Assembly (NCBI GenBank): GCA_023460175.1
Contig: JAEWRC010000132.1
Span: 16,866-80,865, forward strand
Reading direction: 5' to 3'
Source: Actinomycetes bacterium
Lineage (GTDB): Bacteria > Actinomycetota > Actinomycetes > Mycobacteriales > Mycobacteriaceae
DNA: 64,000 nt
Below the pieces are notes generated by a model. It ran no database searches. It worked only from the letters and a program-made list of their open reading frames with translations, and was not told the origin of the DNA. Positions 1 to 8,473 of this stretch are shown here, piece after piece; position 1 is the stretch's first letter; every line of letters starts with the position of its first letter. The position numbers and the translations under genes were made by a program.

Positions 1-725
1 ACGTTGGTGGCGGCCGACAGGGTGGTCAGGATGTCGGGTGTCGCGGTGTGCAGGGCGCTCATCACGTCGCGGAACTGCGGGGTGGTGTCCAGGAACTGGG
101 TGACGGTCGGGGTCAGCACCGCCGAGGCCGCGCTGAGATTGTCGATGGTGGAACCGATGTCGGAGCCCCGGTTGCGCAGCGCCTGGCTGACCGCGGTGAG
201 CGCGGTCTGCATCTTCTCGGGCTGCAACGTGGAGAAGACGTCGACGATCTTGGTGAACACGTCGTAGAGCGCCAGCGCGTCGGCGCTGTCGTCGATCGAG
301 ATGGTGGTCCCGGCGCTCAGCGGCGCGGCGGTGCCGGTCTGGTCCGCGCGGTCGGCGAGTTGCAGGTAGATGTCGCCGAAGAAGGTGCGCGGCACGATGC
401 GGGCCACCACGGTGGCGGGGATCAGCGGCAGCTTGTCGCGGTCGATCGCCAGGCGCACGCGGGAAGTCTCGGTGCCGGACTGGATTTCGGCGATGCGCCC
501 GACGTTGACCCCGTGATAGCGCACCGGCGCGGCGGTGGTGATCAGTCCGGCCGAGGCCGGCACGCCGACGAACACGTCGCCGGTGGGGTCGAGGCTGCCG
601 GTGGCGCGGCCGACGAGGACCGCGGCCACCACACCGGCGACCGCGACGGCGATCAGCCCGCGCACCGCCAGCCAGGGCCGGCCCGGCAGGAAGGGCCTGC
701 GGCCCCGCGTCTTTCGGCCGAACAT
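1..725 (-). CDS. MceA-type MCE/MlaD-domain protein, partial (3' end outside window)
   Basis: This is the first Mce subunit of the leftward operon. The family forms the periplasmic lipid-binding part of Mce importers. The visible 241 residues show a basic N-terminus, one membrane segment at about residues 17-41, then an MCE/MlaD domain (VRYHGVNVGRI near residues 68-78, FFGDIYLQL near 118-126) and the start of the helical Mce region. The ATG at 725 overlaps the stop of the upstream yrbEB by one base (TGATG), so translation is coupled. The operon sits opposite a tandem-TetR gene as mce3 does in M. tuberculosis, so it may be Mce3A, but the C-terminus is missing and the subtype is inferred from context only. 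Confidence 0.85.
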   Translation of the reverse strand, partial: MFGRKTRGRRPFLPGRPWLAVRGLIAVAVAGVVAAVLVGRATGSLDPTGDVFVGVPASAGLITTAAPVRYHGVNVGRIAEIQSGTETSRVRLAIDRDKLPLIPATVVARIVPRTFFGDIYLQLADRADQTGTAAPLSAGTTISIDDSADALALYDVFTKIVDVFSTLQPEKMQTALTAVSQALRNRGSDIGSTIDNLSAASAVLTPTVTQFLDTTPQFRDVMSALHTATPDILTTLSAATN

Positions 726-1582
726 CACACCCCCATCCCCGGGATCTCGGGCACCAGGCCCCACAGCGCGAAGGTCAGCAGGACGTCCAGCACGCCGATG
801 GCCAGGATGGCGGTACGCAGCGCCCGGCCGGCGGCCTGGCCCACCCCCTCGGGGCCGCCGGAGGCGAAGTAGCCGTAGGTGCAGTGCACCAGCGCGACGA
901 CGACGGCGAACACGATTGCCTTGATCCCCGAATACAGCAGATCCTGGGGTCCCAGCGCGAGGTGGAAGAAGTAGTCATAGGTGCCCGGGGAGGCCCCGTT
1001 GAAGAACACCACCACGGTGCGCGTCGACAGGTAGCTGGCCAGCAGGCCGATCATGTAGATCGGGATCACGCAGACCACGGCGGCGATCACGCGGGTGCCC
1101 ACCAAGAACGGGATGGACCGCAGCGCCATCGCGTCGAGCGCGTCGATCTCGTCGGAGATCCGCATGGCCCCGATCTGCGCGGTGAAGCCGGTTCCGACCT
1201 TGGCGGCCAACGCAATTGCCACCACCACCGGGGCCAGTTCGCGGGTGTTCGCGACAGCGGCGAGCATGCCCGACAGGGTGTTCATCCCGACCAGGTCCAG
1301 GCCGCGCTGGGTCTCGACGCCCAGCATCATCGCCGCGGCCAGCGACATGGCGAACACAATGCCGATGGTGCCGCCGCCGGAGAGCAGCGAGCTGTTGCCG
1401 AAGGTGACCTCGCCGATCTGGCTGAGCGAATGCTTGCGGTACCGCACCAGCGCGTAGGGCAGGGAGCCGATCACCTTGCCGTAGAAGCTGACGTGCTGAC
1501 CGATGGTGGCCAACCCGTTGTAGCTCGCCGCCGCGGGCTGCGTCAGGTGGTGCAGGGGTGCCGAGCTGGTCAGGGCGGTCAT
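725..1582 (-). CDS. YrbEB-type permease subunit of Mce importer (MlaE family)
   Basis: Integral membrane permease of an Mce lipid ABC-type importer, 285 aa, the usual length. It has the MlaE-family pattern: several hydrophobic helices, an AVANTRELAPVVVAI segment in the middle and the conserved stretch ISDEIDALDAMALR that faces the MceG-type ATPase. The ATG overlaps the yrbEA stop by four bases (ATGA), and its own stop overlaps mceA by one base. The overlaps and the paired yrbEA gene place it firmly in one transcription unit. Confidence 0.92.
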   Translation of the reverse strand: MTALTSSAPLHHLTQPAAASYNGLATIGQHVSFYGKVIGSLPYALVRYRKHSLSQIGEVTFGNSSLLSGGGTIGIVFAMSLAAAMMLGVETQRGLDLVGMNTLSGMLAAVANTRELAPVVVAIALAAKVGTGFTAQIGAMRISDEIDALDAMALRSIPFLVGTRVIAAVVCVIPIYMIGLLASYLSTRTVVVFFNGASPGTYDYFFHLALGPQDLLYSGIKAIVFAVVVALVHCTYGYFASGGPEGVGQAAGRALRTAILAIGVLDVLLTFALWGLVPEIPGMGV

Positions 1583-2391
1583 CGGTAGCTGCCCACCGCG
1601 GGGACGACGACCGTGTAGAGCGCCGAGAGGATCGTGTTGAGGATGAACACCAGGGCGAAGGCGAGCACGACGGCCTCGTTCACCGAGTCCGCGACCCCGC
1701 GCGGTCCGCCCTTGGCGTGCAGGCCCTTGAAGGTCGCCACCAGCGTGGCGGTGAGGCCGAAGACGGCGGCCTTGATCAGGGCCATCACGAAGTCCGAGAC
1801 CCGGCCGTACTGGCTGAAGGTGGCCAGGAAGCTGCCGGCGGGCAGTTGTTGCACGCCAATGTGATACGCGTAGCAGGCCAGGACGCCGCCGAAGGTCACC
1901 ATGGCGCACAGTGCCACCGACACGATGACCGCCGCGATCAGCCGCGGGGCGACCAGGCGTTCGATCACGTCGAGGCCCATGACCTCCATGGCGTCGACCT
2001 CTTCGCGGATCTTGCGCGAGCCCAGGTCGGTACAGATGGCCGAGCCCGCCACACCCGCCATCATCAGGGCGCAGACCAGCGCGGCCGCCTGCCCGACGAC
2101 GATGAAGGCCACCACGGCACCGGAGTAGCCGCCGGCGCCGATCCGGCCGGCCAGTTCGCCGACGGAGACGGCGATGAACACGCCGATCGGCATCATCAGC
2201 AGCAGGGCGGGGCCGGTGCAGACCCGGCCGATGAACAGCGTCTGGGTGATGAGTTCGTCGAGTGCCAGCCGCCGCCGGACCACCGCGACCCCGACGCTAA
2301 TGAGCGCTTGGACCGAGAATCCCAGGACGTAGCCGCCCTGGACCATGAGGTCGCGCAGCGGGCCCTTGGTGGCCGGCAGCTCGTAGGTCAT
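1579..2391 (-). CDS. YrbEA-type permease subunit of Mce importer (MlaE family)
   Basis: First gene of the leftward mce operon, 270 aa, close to the family norm. It carries MlaE-type membrane helices and the signature IREEVDAMEVMGLDVIERLVAPR. It should form the transmembrane channel with YrbEB. The start at 2391 is the first good ATG. The 282 bp upstream separate it from a divergent tandem-TetR gene, the arrangement known for yrbE3A and mce3R. It is therefore a plausible mce3-type operon controlled from that intergenic region. Confidence 0.92.
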   Translation of the reverse strand: MTYELPATKGPLRDLMVQGGYVLGFSVQALISVGVAVVRRRLALDELITQTLFIGRVCTGPALLLMMPIGVFIAVSVGELAGRIGAGGYSGAVVAFIVVGQAAALVCALMMAGVAGSAICTDLGSRKIREEVDAMEVMGLDVIERLVAPRLIAAVIVSVALCAMVTFGGVLACYAYHIGVQQLPAGSFLATFSQYGRVSDFVMALIKAAVFGLTATLVATFKGLHAKGGPRGVADSVNEAVVLAFALVFILNTILSALYTVVVPAVGSYR

Positions 2392-2673
2392 GGCGTCCTT
2401 TCCCGGATCGAGTCACGGCGTCCGGGGTGCAACAGCCCGACCCCCCGGTCGAGTGGAGCATGTCACAGGTCCGCTCGATCGCGCAAGGTCTAAGTTAATG
2501 ACCATTCGTCGATTGGTGGGTGGCTCACCGGGCGGCCACGCCGCCGGGGTGGCGCGGCTGCGTAGGTAGTCAGCGGCGTTATTCGACCGGGGCGAGCCGA
2601 TATGACTCGCGATCTATGTTGAGCGATGTTCCTACGCCGTGCAAGCTGACCGCGAGGGCTTGGGTGGGTTACC
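2392..2673. promoter_or_regulatory. Divergent control region between yrbEA and the tandem-TetR gene
   Basis: A 282 bp gap holding both promoters. Visible candidates for regulator binding are an inverted repeat GCGAG-N9-CTCGC at 2592-2610, and GTTAATGACCATTCGTCG at 2494-2511. The latter agrees at 11 of 18 positions with the motif found near the second tandem-TetR gene (33667-33684). Both are pattern observations, not proven operators. Confidence 0.4.
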
Positions 2674-3927
2674 GTGTCCGCCATGTCCTCGGTTCGCAGG
2701 CGACCCCGTAACCGCAAGGCTCAGATCGCCCGCGCGGCGGCCGAGGCCTTCGGGGAGTCCGGCTACCACGCGGTGAGCATGGACGACATCGCGACCCGCG
2801 TCGGCATCTCGGCCGCGGCGCTCTACCGCCACGCGGCCGGCAAGTACCAGTTGTTCCGGGACGCGGTCCTGGCGCTGGGAACTCAGCTGCAGGACTGTAC
2901 CGCGTTCGTCGAGGAGTCACCGACCTTCCCGGAGCCCGCCCACCTGCGCGATGAGATCCTGACGGCCCTGATCGACACGGCGCTGGCCAACCGCAGCTCG
3001 GGCGGGCTGTACCGGCGGCAGGCCCGCTATCTGGTCGACGACGACCACGTGCTGTTGATGGACCAGTTGAAGTCGGTCAACCGGCGTATCCAGGTGCCGC
3101 TGCGGGAACTGCGGCCGGGGCTGGCCGCGCCGCAGCGCTGGACGTTGTCGGCGGCGGCGCTGAGCGTCATCGGTTCGGTGGCCGACCACCATGCCCAACT
3201 GGGTCACCCGCAGCTTCGGGTGTTGTTGCTCGGCCGCGCCGCGACAGTTCTGAATGCCGAACTGCCCCAGCGGGTCTCACGCGAGGCGGTGGTGACGGCC
3301 GCGGAGGTCAGCGCCGGCCGGTACGAGGACGTGCTGCGCCAGTCGCTGATCCTGTTCCACCGCCGCGGCTACCACCAGACCAGCGTGGAGGACATCGCCG
3401 GGGCGGTCGGCATGCCGGCGTCCGGCATCTACCGGTATTTCGCGGGCAAGGCCGACATTCTGGCCGCCTCGTTCCGCCGCGCCGCCGACCGGGTTTCGGC
3501 CGATGTCGCCAATACCCTGGCCGCAGAGTCGGATCCGGGTCAGGCGCTGGACCGGCTCATCGAGGCCTACATCGCCCGGTCGTTCGAGCACCCGGAACTG
3601 GCCCACGTCTACCACACCGAGCGGATCAACCTTCCGCCCGCGGATGACAAGGTGCTGCGCAACATTCAGCGCGCCACGGTGGAGGCCTGGGCGCAGTTGC
3701 TCACCGCGGTCCGGCCGCAGTTCGGGGTGGCCGAGGCGCGCATCGTGGTCCATGCGGGCTTCGCCGTCGTCGTCGACATCGGCCGCCTGGTGGGGTTCGA
3801 CGACGCCGGGGGAGCGGCGCAATCGCGGGCCTGGGTGCGCACGTTGATGACCGCGACGCTGCTCGGCGGTGAGATCGCCGAAGCGCCCGTGGAAACCGCC
3901 GGCGTCAGCGTCGACCTGTCGGCCTGA
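2674..3927 (+). CDS. Tandem-domain TetR regulator, Mce3R-like
   Basis: A 417-aa regulator with two TetR units in one chain. The first helix-turn-helix is at about residues 36-57 (MDDIATRVGISAAALYRHAAGK) and the second at about 237-259 (SVEDIAGAVGMPASGIYRYF). This architecture and size match Mce3R (about 406 aa), an atypical TetR that represses the mce3 operon in M. tuberculosis. Here too the gene is divergent from yrbEA. The start taken is GTG 2674; ATG 2683 is an alternative. Orthology to Mce3R is inferred from architecture and position. A second tandem TetR lies at 34726-35925. Confidence 0.8.
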   Translation: MSAMSSVRRRPRNRKAQIARAAAEAFGESGYHAVSMDDIATRVGISAAALYRHAAGKYQLFRDAVLALGTQLQDCTAFVEESPTFPEPAHLRDEILTALIDTALANRSSGGLYRRQARYLVDDDHVLLMDQLKSVNRRIQVPLRELRPGLAAPQRWTLSAAALSVIGSVADHHAQLGHPQLRVLLLGRAATVLNAELPQRVSREAVVTAAEVSAGRYEDVLRQSLILFHRRGYHQTSVEDIAGAVGMPASGIYRYFAGKADILAASFRRAADRVSADVANTLAAESDPGQALDRLIEAYIARSFEHPELAHVYHTERINLPPADDKVLRNIQRATVEAWAQLLTAVRPQFGVAEARIVVHAGFAVVVDIGRLVGFDDAGGAAQSRAWVRTLMTATLLGGEIAEAPVETAGVSVDLSA

Positions 3928-3940
3928 ACCGCAGGCGATC

Positions 3941-4420
3941 TCAGCGCGCCCGCCACAACCGGTCGGAGGCCGGACCCGCCGACTCGGCGCGGATGCGCTG
4001 AAAATTGCGACCGCCGCGGCGAAACGTCGCGAGCACCTCGGCCGGAACCTCGTGCTCGACCAGTGGCCGGTCGGTCCAATCGCAGTTGCGCACGTGCACC
4101 AGATCGGCCGTGGCCGCGGCCGGATCGGCGTCGTAGGTCCACGGCCCGGTCAACTGCCCCAGCCAGAACAGCCCGTCGGGGTCCCGGGTCCACACCAAGG
4201 CGCCGGCGGCGACGGCGGCGAAACGTTCGATGCGCGCGCTGGTGCGCGGGTCGTACTGTTCGGCGGCCAGGCGCAGCGCCGTAGCCAGATCGCGCGGGGC
4301 GGGCCGCAAGACACCGCCGAATCCGCACAGCCCGACGGCCATCGCCCGATCAAAGGCCAACGCGGGGTCGACGTCGTCGCGGCGAGACCGCAGCGGCGCC
4401 CGATACACCCCGGCCGACAT
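3941..4420 (-). CDS. Conserved hypothetical protein, function not recognised
   Basis: A 159-aa reading frame with good mycobacterial codon use. No signal peptide or membrane helix is seen. The C-terminal half has a Trp/aromatic-rich stretch (FWLGQLTGPWTYD, then LVHVRNCDW and FRRGGRNFQRI) that reads like a small beta-rich domain. It starts only 2 bp after the stop of the upstream menJ gene on the same strand, so the two are probably co-transcribed. It ends 13 bp from the convergent tandem-TetR gene. I cannot assign a function. Confidence 0.7.
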   Translation of the reverse strand: MSAGVYRAPLRSRRDDVDPALAFDRAMAVGLCGFGGVLRPAPRDLATALRLAAEQYDPRTSARIERFAAVAAGALVWTRDPDGLFWLGQLTGPWTYDADPAAATADLVHVRNCDWTDRPLVEHEVPAEVLATFRRGGRNFQRIRAESAGPASDRLWRAR

Positions 4421-4422
4421 GG

Positions 4423-5667
4423 CTACGCGAACGGCGCACGCCGGTCGAGGCGCCGTGAGCCGGCACCCGCGGCGCGCCAGACCCGCGCGACCCAGTCGGC
4501 GTCCTCGTCGGTCACCAGGTTGCCCATGACACGCACGGCGATGCCCATCAACGTTGTCGAGCGCATCGCGATCGGGCCGGTCATGGGCAGGAATCGGGGG
4601 ATGGTCAGCAGCAGCGCCAGTCGCCGGGCCACCGAGAATCCCTTGGCGTAGTGCTCCTGTAGGACGGCCGGCCAGGCCTGCGACAGGTCGGTGACGTCGA
4701 GCATGTCGGCGGCCAGTCGCCCGGTCTCGAGACCGTAGTCGATGCCCTCCCCGTTGAGCGGGTTGACGCAGGCCGCAGCGTCGCCGATCAGCATCCAGTT
4801 CGGTCCGGCCACCCCGGACACCGCCCCGCCCATCGGCAGCAGCGCCGACGACACCTGCAGGGGCGGGCCCTCGAAACCCCAGTCCGCGCGCTTGAGGTCG
4901 GCGTAATGCTTGATCAGCGGTTTGAGGGCGACGTCGGCGGGGCGTTTGACGGTGGCCAGCGCACCGACCCCGAGGTTCACCTGCCCGTTGCCCAGCGGGA
5001 AGATCCAGCCGTAGCCGGGCAGCACGGCGCCGTCGGTGGAACGCAGTTCCAGGTCCGAGGAGATCCACGGCTCGTCGGCGCGCGGGGAGTCCAGATAGCC
5101 GCGCACCGCCACGCCGTAGACGGTTTCCTGATGCCACTGCCGGCCCAGCACCCGACCCAGCGTGGAGCGCGCCCCGTCGGCGACGATCAGGGTCCGGCAC
5201 CGCACCCGGGCCCCGTCGGAGAGCACCAGCGTGTCGACCCGCCCGGAGGAATCGCGCTCGACATCAACGACTTTCACGCCGAGCAGCATCTTGGCCCCGG
5301 CGTCCTCGGCGACCTGCCGGATCCGGTCGTCGAGTTCGGTGCGCGGAACCGCCGAACCCGTCGACGGGAACGCCGGGCCCGGCCAGTCCACCTGGACCGC
5401 CGAACCGAAGCCGGCCAGCCGCAACCCGCGGTGCCGGATGTGCTCGTCGAGCCAGCCGTCCAGACCCAGGAGGCCGAGTTCGGCGACCGCCCGCGGGGTC
5501 AGCCCGTCGCCGCAGGCCTTGTCCCGCGGGAAGGTGGCCGAATCGATGACGACGACGTCGCGACCGGCGCGTGCGGCCCAGGCCGCGGCCGCGGAACCAG
5601 CCGGTCCGGCACCCACGACAGCCACCTCGGCGGTATGGGCGGCACAGGTTGGTTCCGGGATGTTCAC
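4423..5667 (-). CDS. menJ: Geranylgeranyl reductase-family FAD oxidoreductase (MenJ-like)
   Basis: A 414-aa flavoprotein with an N-terminal Rossmann FAD motif GAGPAGS at about residues 19-25, followed by the family-typical RDKACGDGLTPRAV, and a later GDAAACVNPLNGEGIDYGLETG FAD-binding segment. In M. tuberculosis the orthologous position (Rv0561c, next to grcC1 and htpX) is MenJ, which saturates one isoprene unit of menaquinone. The GTG start at 5667 lies 7 nt after a -10-like CATACT on the minus strand, predicting a leaderless message. The prenyl synthase gene begins 21 bp away on the other strand, so a quinone-side-chain role fits. Confidence 0.85.
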   Translation of the reverse strand: MNIPEPTCAAHTAEVAVVGAGPAGSAAAAWAARAGRDVVVIDSATFPRDKACGDGLTPRAVAELGLLGLDGWLDEHIRHRGLRLAGFGSAVQVDWPGPAFPSTGSAVPRTELDDRIRQVAEDAGAKMLLGVKVVDVERDSSGRVDTLVLSDGARVRCRTLIVADGARSTLGRVLGRQWHQETVYGVAVRGYLDSPRADEPWISSDLELRSTDGAVLPGYGWIFPLGNGQVNLGVGALATVKRPADVALKPLIKHYADLKRADWGFEGPPLQVSSALLPMGGAVSGVAGPNWMLIGDAAACVNPLNGEGIDYGLETGRLAADMLDVTDLSQAWPAVLQEHYAKGFSVARRLALLLTIPRFLPMTGPIAMRSTTLMGIAVRVMGNLVTDEDADWVARVWRAAGAGSRRLDRRAPFA

Positions 5668-5674
5668 GAAGCCC

Positions 5675-5682
5675 AGTATGTT
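5675..5682. promoter_or_regulatory. Overlapping divergent -10 elements of menJ and grcC1
   Basis: The eight bases AGTATGTT hold a plus-strand TANNNT hexamer (TATGTT, 5677-5682) six bases before the grcC1 ATG. They also hold a minus-strand hexamer (CATACT, 5680-5675) seven bases before the menJ GTG. Only 21 bp separate the two start codons, leaving no room for ribosome binding sites. Both genes are therefore predicted leaderless with mutually exclusive promoters. Confidence 0.5.
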
Positions 5683-5688
5683 GGACGC

Positions 5689-6696
5689 ATGAGGACGCCG
5701 GCGAGCGTGGTTGCGGGAGTGGACTTCGGGGACCCCGATTTCGCGCGAAGTGTCCGCGACGGGGTTGGTCAGATCGAGACGCTGATGGAGGCCGAGCTCG
5801 GCCGTTCCGACGGCCTGATGTCCGAGGCGGTGCAGCACCTGTTCCGCGCGGGCGGAAAGCGGTTCCGGCCGTTGTTCACCGTGCTGTCGGCCGGGCTGGG
5901 GCCGCGGCCGGACGCGCCGGAGGTCACCATCGCCGGTGCGGTGATCGAGATGGTGCACCTGGCGACGCTGTACCACGACGACGTGATGGACGATGCCCAA
6001 GTGCGCCGCGGCGCGCCCAGCGCCAACGCGCGCTGGAGCAACAACATCGCGATCCTGGCGGGCGACTACCTGTTCGCGACGGCCTCGCGGCTGGTGTCGC
6101 GGCTGGGCCCCGACGCGGTGCTGGTGATCGCCGACACGTTCGCCGAGTTGGTCACCGGCCAGATGCGCGAGACCCGCGGCGCGTCCGAGGACGCCGATCC
6201 CATCGAGCACTACCTGAAGGTGGTGTACGAGAAGACGGCGTGCCTGATCTCGGCCTCGGGCCGCTTCGGTGCGACCTTCTCCGGGGCCTCGGACGAACAG
6301 ATCGAGCGGTTGGCCCGCCTCGGCGGTCAGGTCGGCATGGTCTTCCAGATCTCCGACGACATCATCGACATCGACAGCGATCCCGACGAGTCGGGCAAGC
6401 TGCCCGGCACCGACCTGCGGGAGGGCGTGCACACGCTGCCGGTGCTCTACGCGCTGCGCGAAGACGGTCCCGACGCCGCGCGACTGCGGGAACTGCTGAA
6501 GAAGCCCGTCGAGGACGACGACGTGCTGGCCGAGGCCTTGGGCTTGCTGCGGGCCTCCCCGGGGATGGCCAAGGCCAAGGAAACCGTGCGGGATTACGCG
6601 GAGCAGGCGCTGGCCGAGCTTCAGCACCTGCCCGACGGGCCGGGTCGGTACGCCCTGGCGTCGCTGGTGAACTACACCGTCAACCGAGACGGTTAG
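5689..6696 (+). CDS. grcC1: Polyprenyl diphosphate synthase (GrcC1-like)
   Basis: A 335-aa trans-prenyltransferase that builds a long-chain isoprenyl diphosphate, probably for the menaquinone tail. Both Asp-rich motifs are present: DDVMD at residues 97-101 (YHDDVMDDAQVRRG) and DDIID at 223-227. The GGKRFRP motif near residues 55-61 is the substrate-binding signature. Length and position match Rv0562. The start ATG 5689 lies six bases downstream of a TATGTT -10 hexamer, suggesting leaderless translation. Confidence 0.93.
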   Translation: MRTPASVVAGVDFGDPDFARSVRDGVGQIETLMEAELGRSDGLMSEAVQHLFRAGGKRFRPLFTVLSAGLGPRPDAPEVTIAGAVIEMVHLATLYHDDVMDDAQVRRGAPSANARWSNNIAILAGDYLFATASRLVSRLGPDAVLVIADTFAELVTGQMRETRGASEDADPIEHYLKVVYEKTACLISASGRFGATFSGASDEQIERLARLGGQVGMVFQISDDIIDIDSDPDESGKLPGTDLREGVHTLPVLYALREDGPDAARLRELLKKPVEDDDVLAEALGLLRASPGMAKAKETVRDYAEQALAELQHLPDGPGRYALASLVNYTVNRDG

Positions 6697-6768
6697 CCCC
6701 GTTCCCGGAACTTCGGTGCCTCGGTTGCCGTTTAATCAGCTGACAGCTGTCAAGGTAGGAGGACGTTG

Positions 6769-7674
6769 ATGACTTGGCACCCGACCGGTAACCGGATCAA
6801 GACTTTCGTGTTGTTGGTGGGCTTCACCGCCCTGATCATGTTCATCGGCGCGCTGTTCACCCAGTCGACCGGTTCGACGATCTGGATCTGGATCGCGCTG
6901 CTGTTCGCGCTGGGCACCAACGCCTACACCTACTTCAACAGCGACAAGCTGGCGCTGCGGGCCATGCACGCGGTGCCGGTCACCGAGGTGCAGGCCCCGG
7001 TGATGTACAAGATCGTGCGCGAGCTGGCGACCACCGCGCACCAGCCGATGCCGCGGCTGTATGTCTCCGACACCGCCAACCCGAATGCCTTTGCCACCGG
7101 TCGCAATCCGCGCAACGCCGCGGTGTGCTGCACCACCGGCATCCTCAACATCCTCAACGAGCGTGAACTGCGCGCGGTGCTCGGCCACGAGCTGTCCCAT
7201 GTCTACAACCGCGACATCCTGATCTCGTGCGTGGCCGGGGCCATGGCCTCGGTGATCACCGCGCTGGCCAACTTCGCCTTCTTCGCGAACATGTTCGGCG
7301 GCAATCGCCAGGGTGGCGGCGGGAACATCTTCGCGCTGCTGCTGATCCAGCTGCTCGGCCCCATCGCGGCGACCGTGGTGCGGATGGCCGTCTCGCGGTC
7401 GCGGGAGTACCAGGCCGACCAGTCGGGCGCCGAGTTGACCGGCGATCCGCTGGCGCTCGCCTCGGCGCTGCGCAAGATCTCCGGCGGGGTCGAGCAGGCC
7501 CCGCTGCCGCCGGACCCGAAGCTGGCCGATCAGGCACACCTGATGATCGCCAGCCCGTTCCGCGCCGGCGAGAAGATCGGCAAGCTGTTCTCCACGCATC
7601 CGCCGATGGAGGAACGCATCAAGCGCCTCGAGGACATGGCCGGCCGCGGCGGGCTACGCCCCGGCGGCTACTGA
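6769..7674 (+). CDS. htpX: Membrane zinc metalloprotease HtpX
   Basis: A 301-aa M48B-family protease for membrane protein quality control. It has two N-terminal membrane helices at about residues 13-31 and 37-55, the zinc motif HELSH at 140-144, further helices around residues 155-205, and a third zinc ligand region in SREYQADQSGAEL. ATG 6769 was chosen over a TTG three bases earlier because AGGAGG at 6757-6762 gives the correct six-base spacing. Its end overlaps the convergent gene by seven bases. Matches Rv0563 in context. Confidence 0.95.
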   Translation: MTWHPTGNRIKTFVLLVGFTALIMFIGALFTQSTGSTIWIWIALLFALGTNAYTYFNSDKLALRAMHAVPVTEVQAPVMYKIVRELATTAHQPMPRLYVSDTANPNAFATGRNPRNAAVCCTTGILNILNERELRAVLGHELSHVYNRDILISCVAGAMASVITALANFAFFANMFGGNRQGGGGNIFALLLIQLLGPIAATVVRMAVSRSREYQADQSGAELTGDPLALASALRKISGGVEQAPLPPDPKLADQAHLMIASPFRAGEKIGKLFSTHPPMEERIKRLEDMAGRGGLRPGGY

Positions 7675-8456
7675 CCCCCGAACTCGGGGCGCAGCACCGG
7701 CTGCAACGCCGACAGCGGGATGTGCGCCTGCACGGTGCCGCCGTCCATCGACCACTGCATGACGCCCGGGGTGAAATCGGTTGGGCTGTCCCGGCCCACC
7801 GGATAGTCGGGCATGTAGAGGATCAGTTCGTTCGGGGTCAACGCCCACGCCTTGTAGCCACCCGAGTACACCTTGTCCGGGGTCCAGCGGTCCGCGACGA
7901 ACGGGTAGGTCCCCGGTTGGTGCGGCGGCTGCGCCCGGTCCAGCGCGGCCACCACGTAGGGCTGCGCCAGCGGCGGTAGCGCCACCAGCGGGTCCACGCC
8001 CGGCTGCACCAGATCGGCCAGGCCGAGTTGACGGCCACCGGCCATGTCGAACGTGAAGGTGCGGTAGGCGTTGTTGAAGTCCGGCCCGTCGGCGTGATAG
8101 GTCTCCCGGAACACCGCCGAGACGACGTCGCCGCGCCGGTGGATCTGGTAGTTGCCCTCACCGAAGCTGTCGGCGACCATGTCCGTCCCGGCCCGCCGCC
8201 AGTTCTCCACCAGGGTGTTCAGGTATCCGCGCACCACCGGACCGGCCACCGGGTCGTCGACGAGCTCGGCGGGGATCGCGACCTTGATGTCCCGCACCGC
8301 GTTTCGCTGCGAGACGACCGAGGTGCGGCAGTACTGACCGTCCCACTGGCCGCGCAACTCGTCGCAGAACGATGCCTGCGAGGCGCCGGCTCCGGGGGAG
8401 GCGAGCAGCGCCGCGGCCGCCGCGATCACCGCGGCCAGCCCGTACCGGATACCCAT
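7668..8456 (-). CDS. Secreted MPT64-like (DUF3298/RsiV-type) protein
   Basis: A 262-aa exported protein. The N-terminus (MGIRYGLAAVIAAAAALLASPGAGASQA) is a clear signal peptide with cleavage expected near residue 26. The mature part begins with two cysteines (SFCDEL, QYCRTS) and continues with the alpha/beta pattern of the MPT64/RsiV DUF3298 family (NYQIHRRGDVVSAVFRETYH, LILYMPDYPVG). It lies 17 bp downstream of the Mce-associated gene on the same strand and is probably the last gene of the mce operon. Its biochemical role is unknown. Confidence 0.75.
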   Translation of the reverse strand: MGIRYGLAAVIAAAAALLASPGAGASQASFCDELRGQWDGQYCRTSVVSQRNAVRDIKVAIPAELVDDPVAGPVVRGYLNTLVENWRRAGTDMVADSFGEGNYQIHRRGDVVSAVFRETYHADGPDFNNAYRTFTFDMAGGRQLGLADLVQPGVDPLVALPPLAQPYVVAALDRAQPPHQPGTYPFVADRWTPDKVYSGGYKAWALTPNELILYMPDYPVGRDSPTDFTPGVMQWSMDGGTVQAHIPLSALQPVLRPEFGGQ

Positions 8457-8473
8457 GCTTGTCACCGCCGGGC

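Noticed and set aside
1558..2493. 311-codon plus-strand frame opposite yrbEA
   Set aside because: Antisense shadow of a clear MlaE permease gene.
4423..6627. Upstream extension of the menJ frame to 734 codons
   Set aside because: The extension runs antisense through grcC1 and is His/Arg-rich nonsense; homology-like sequence starts at the GTG 5667.
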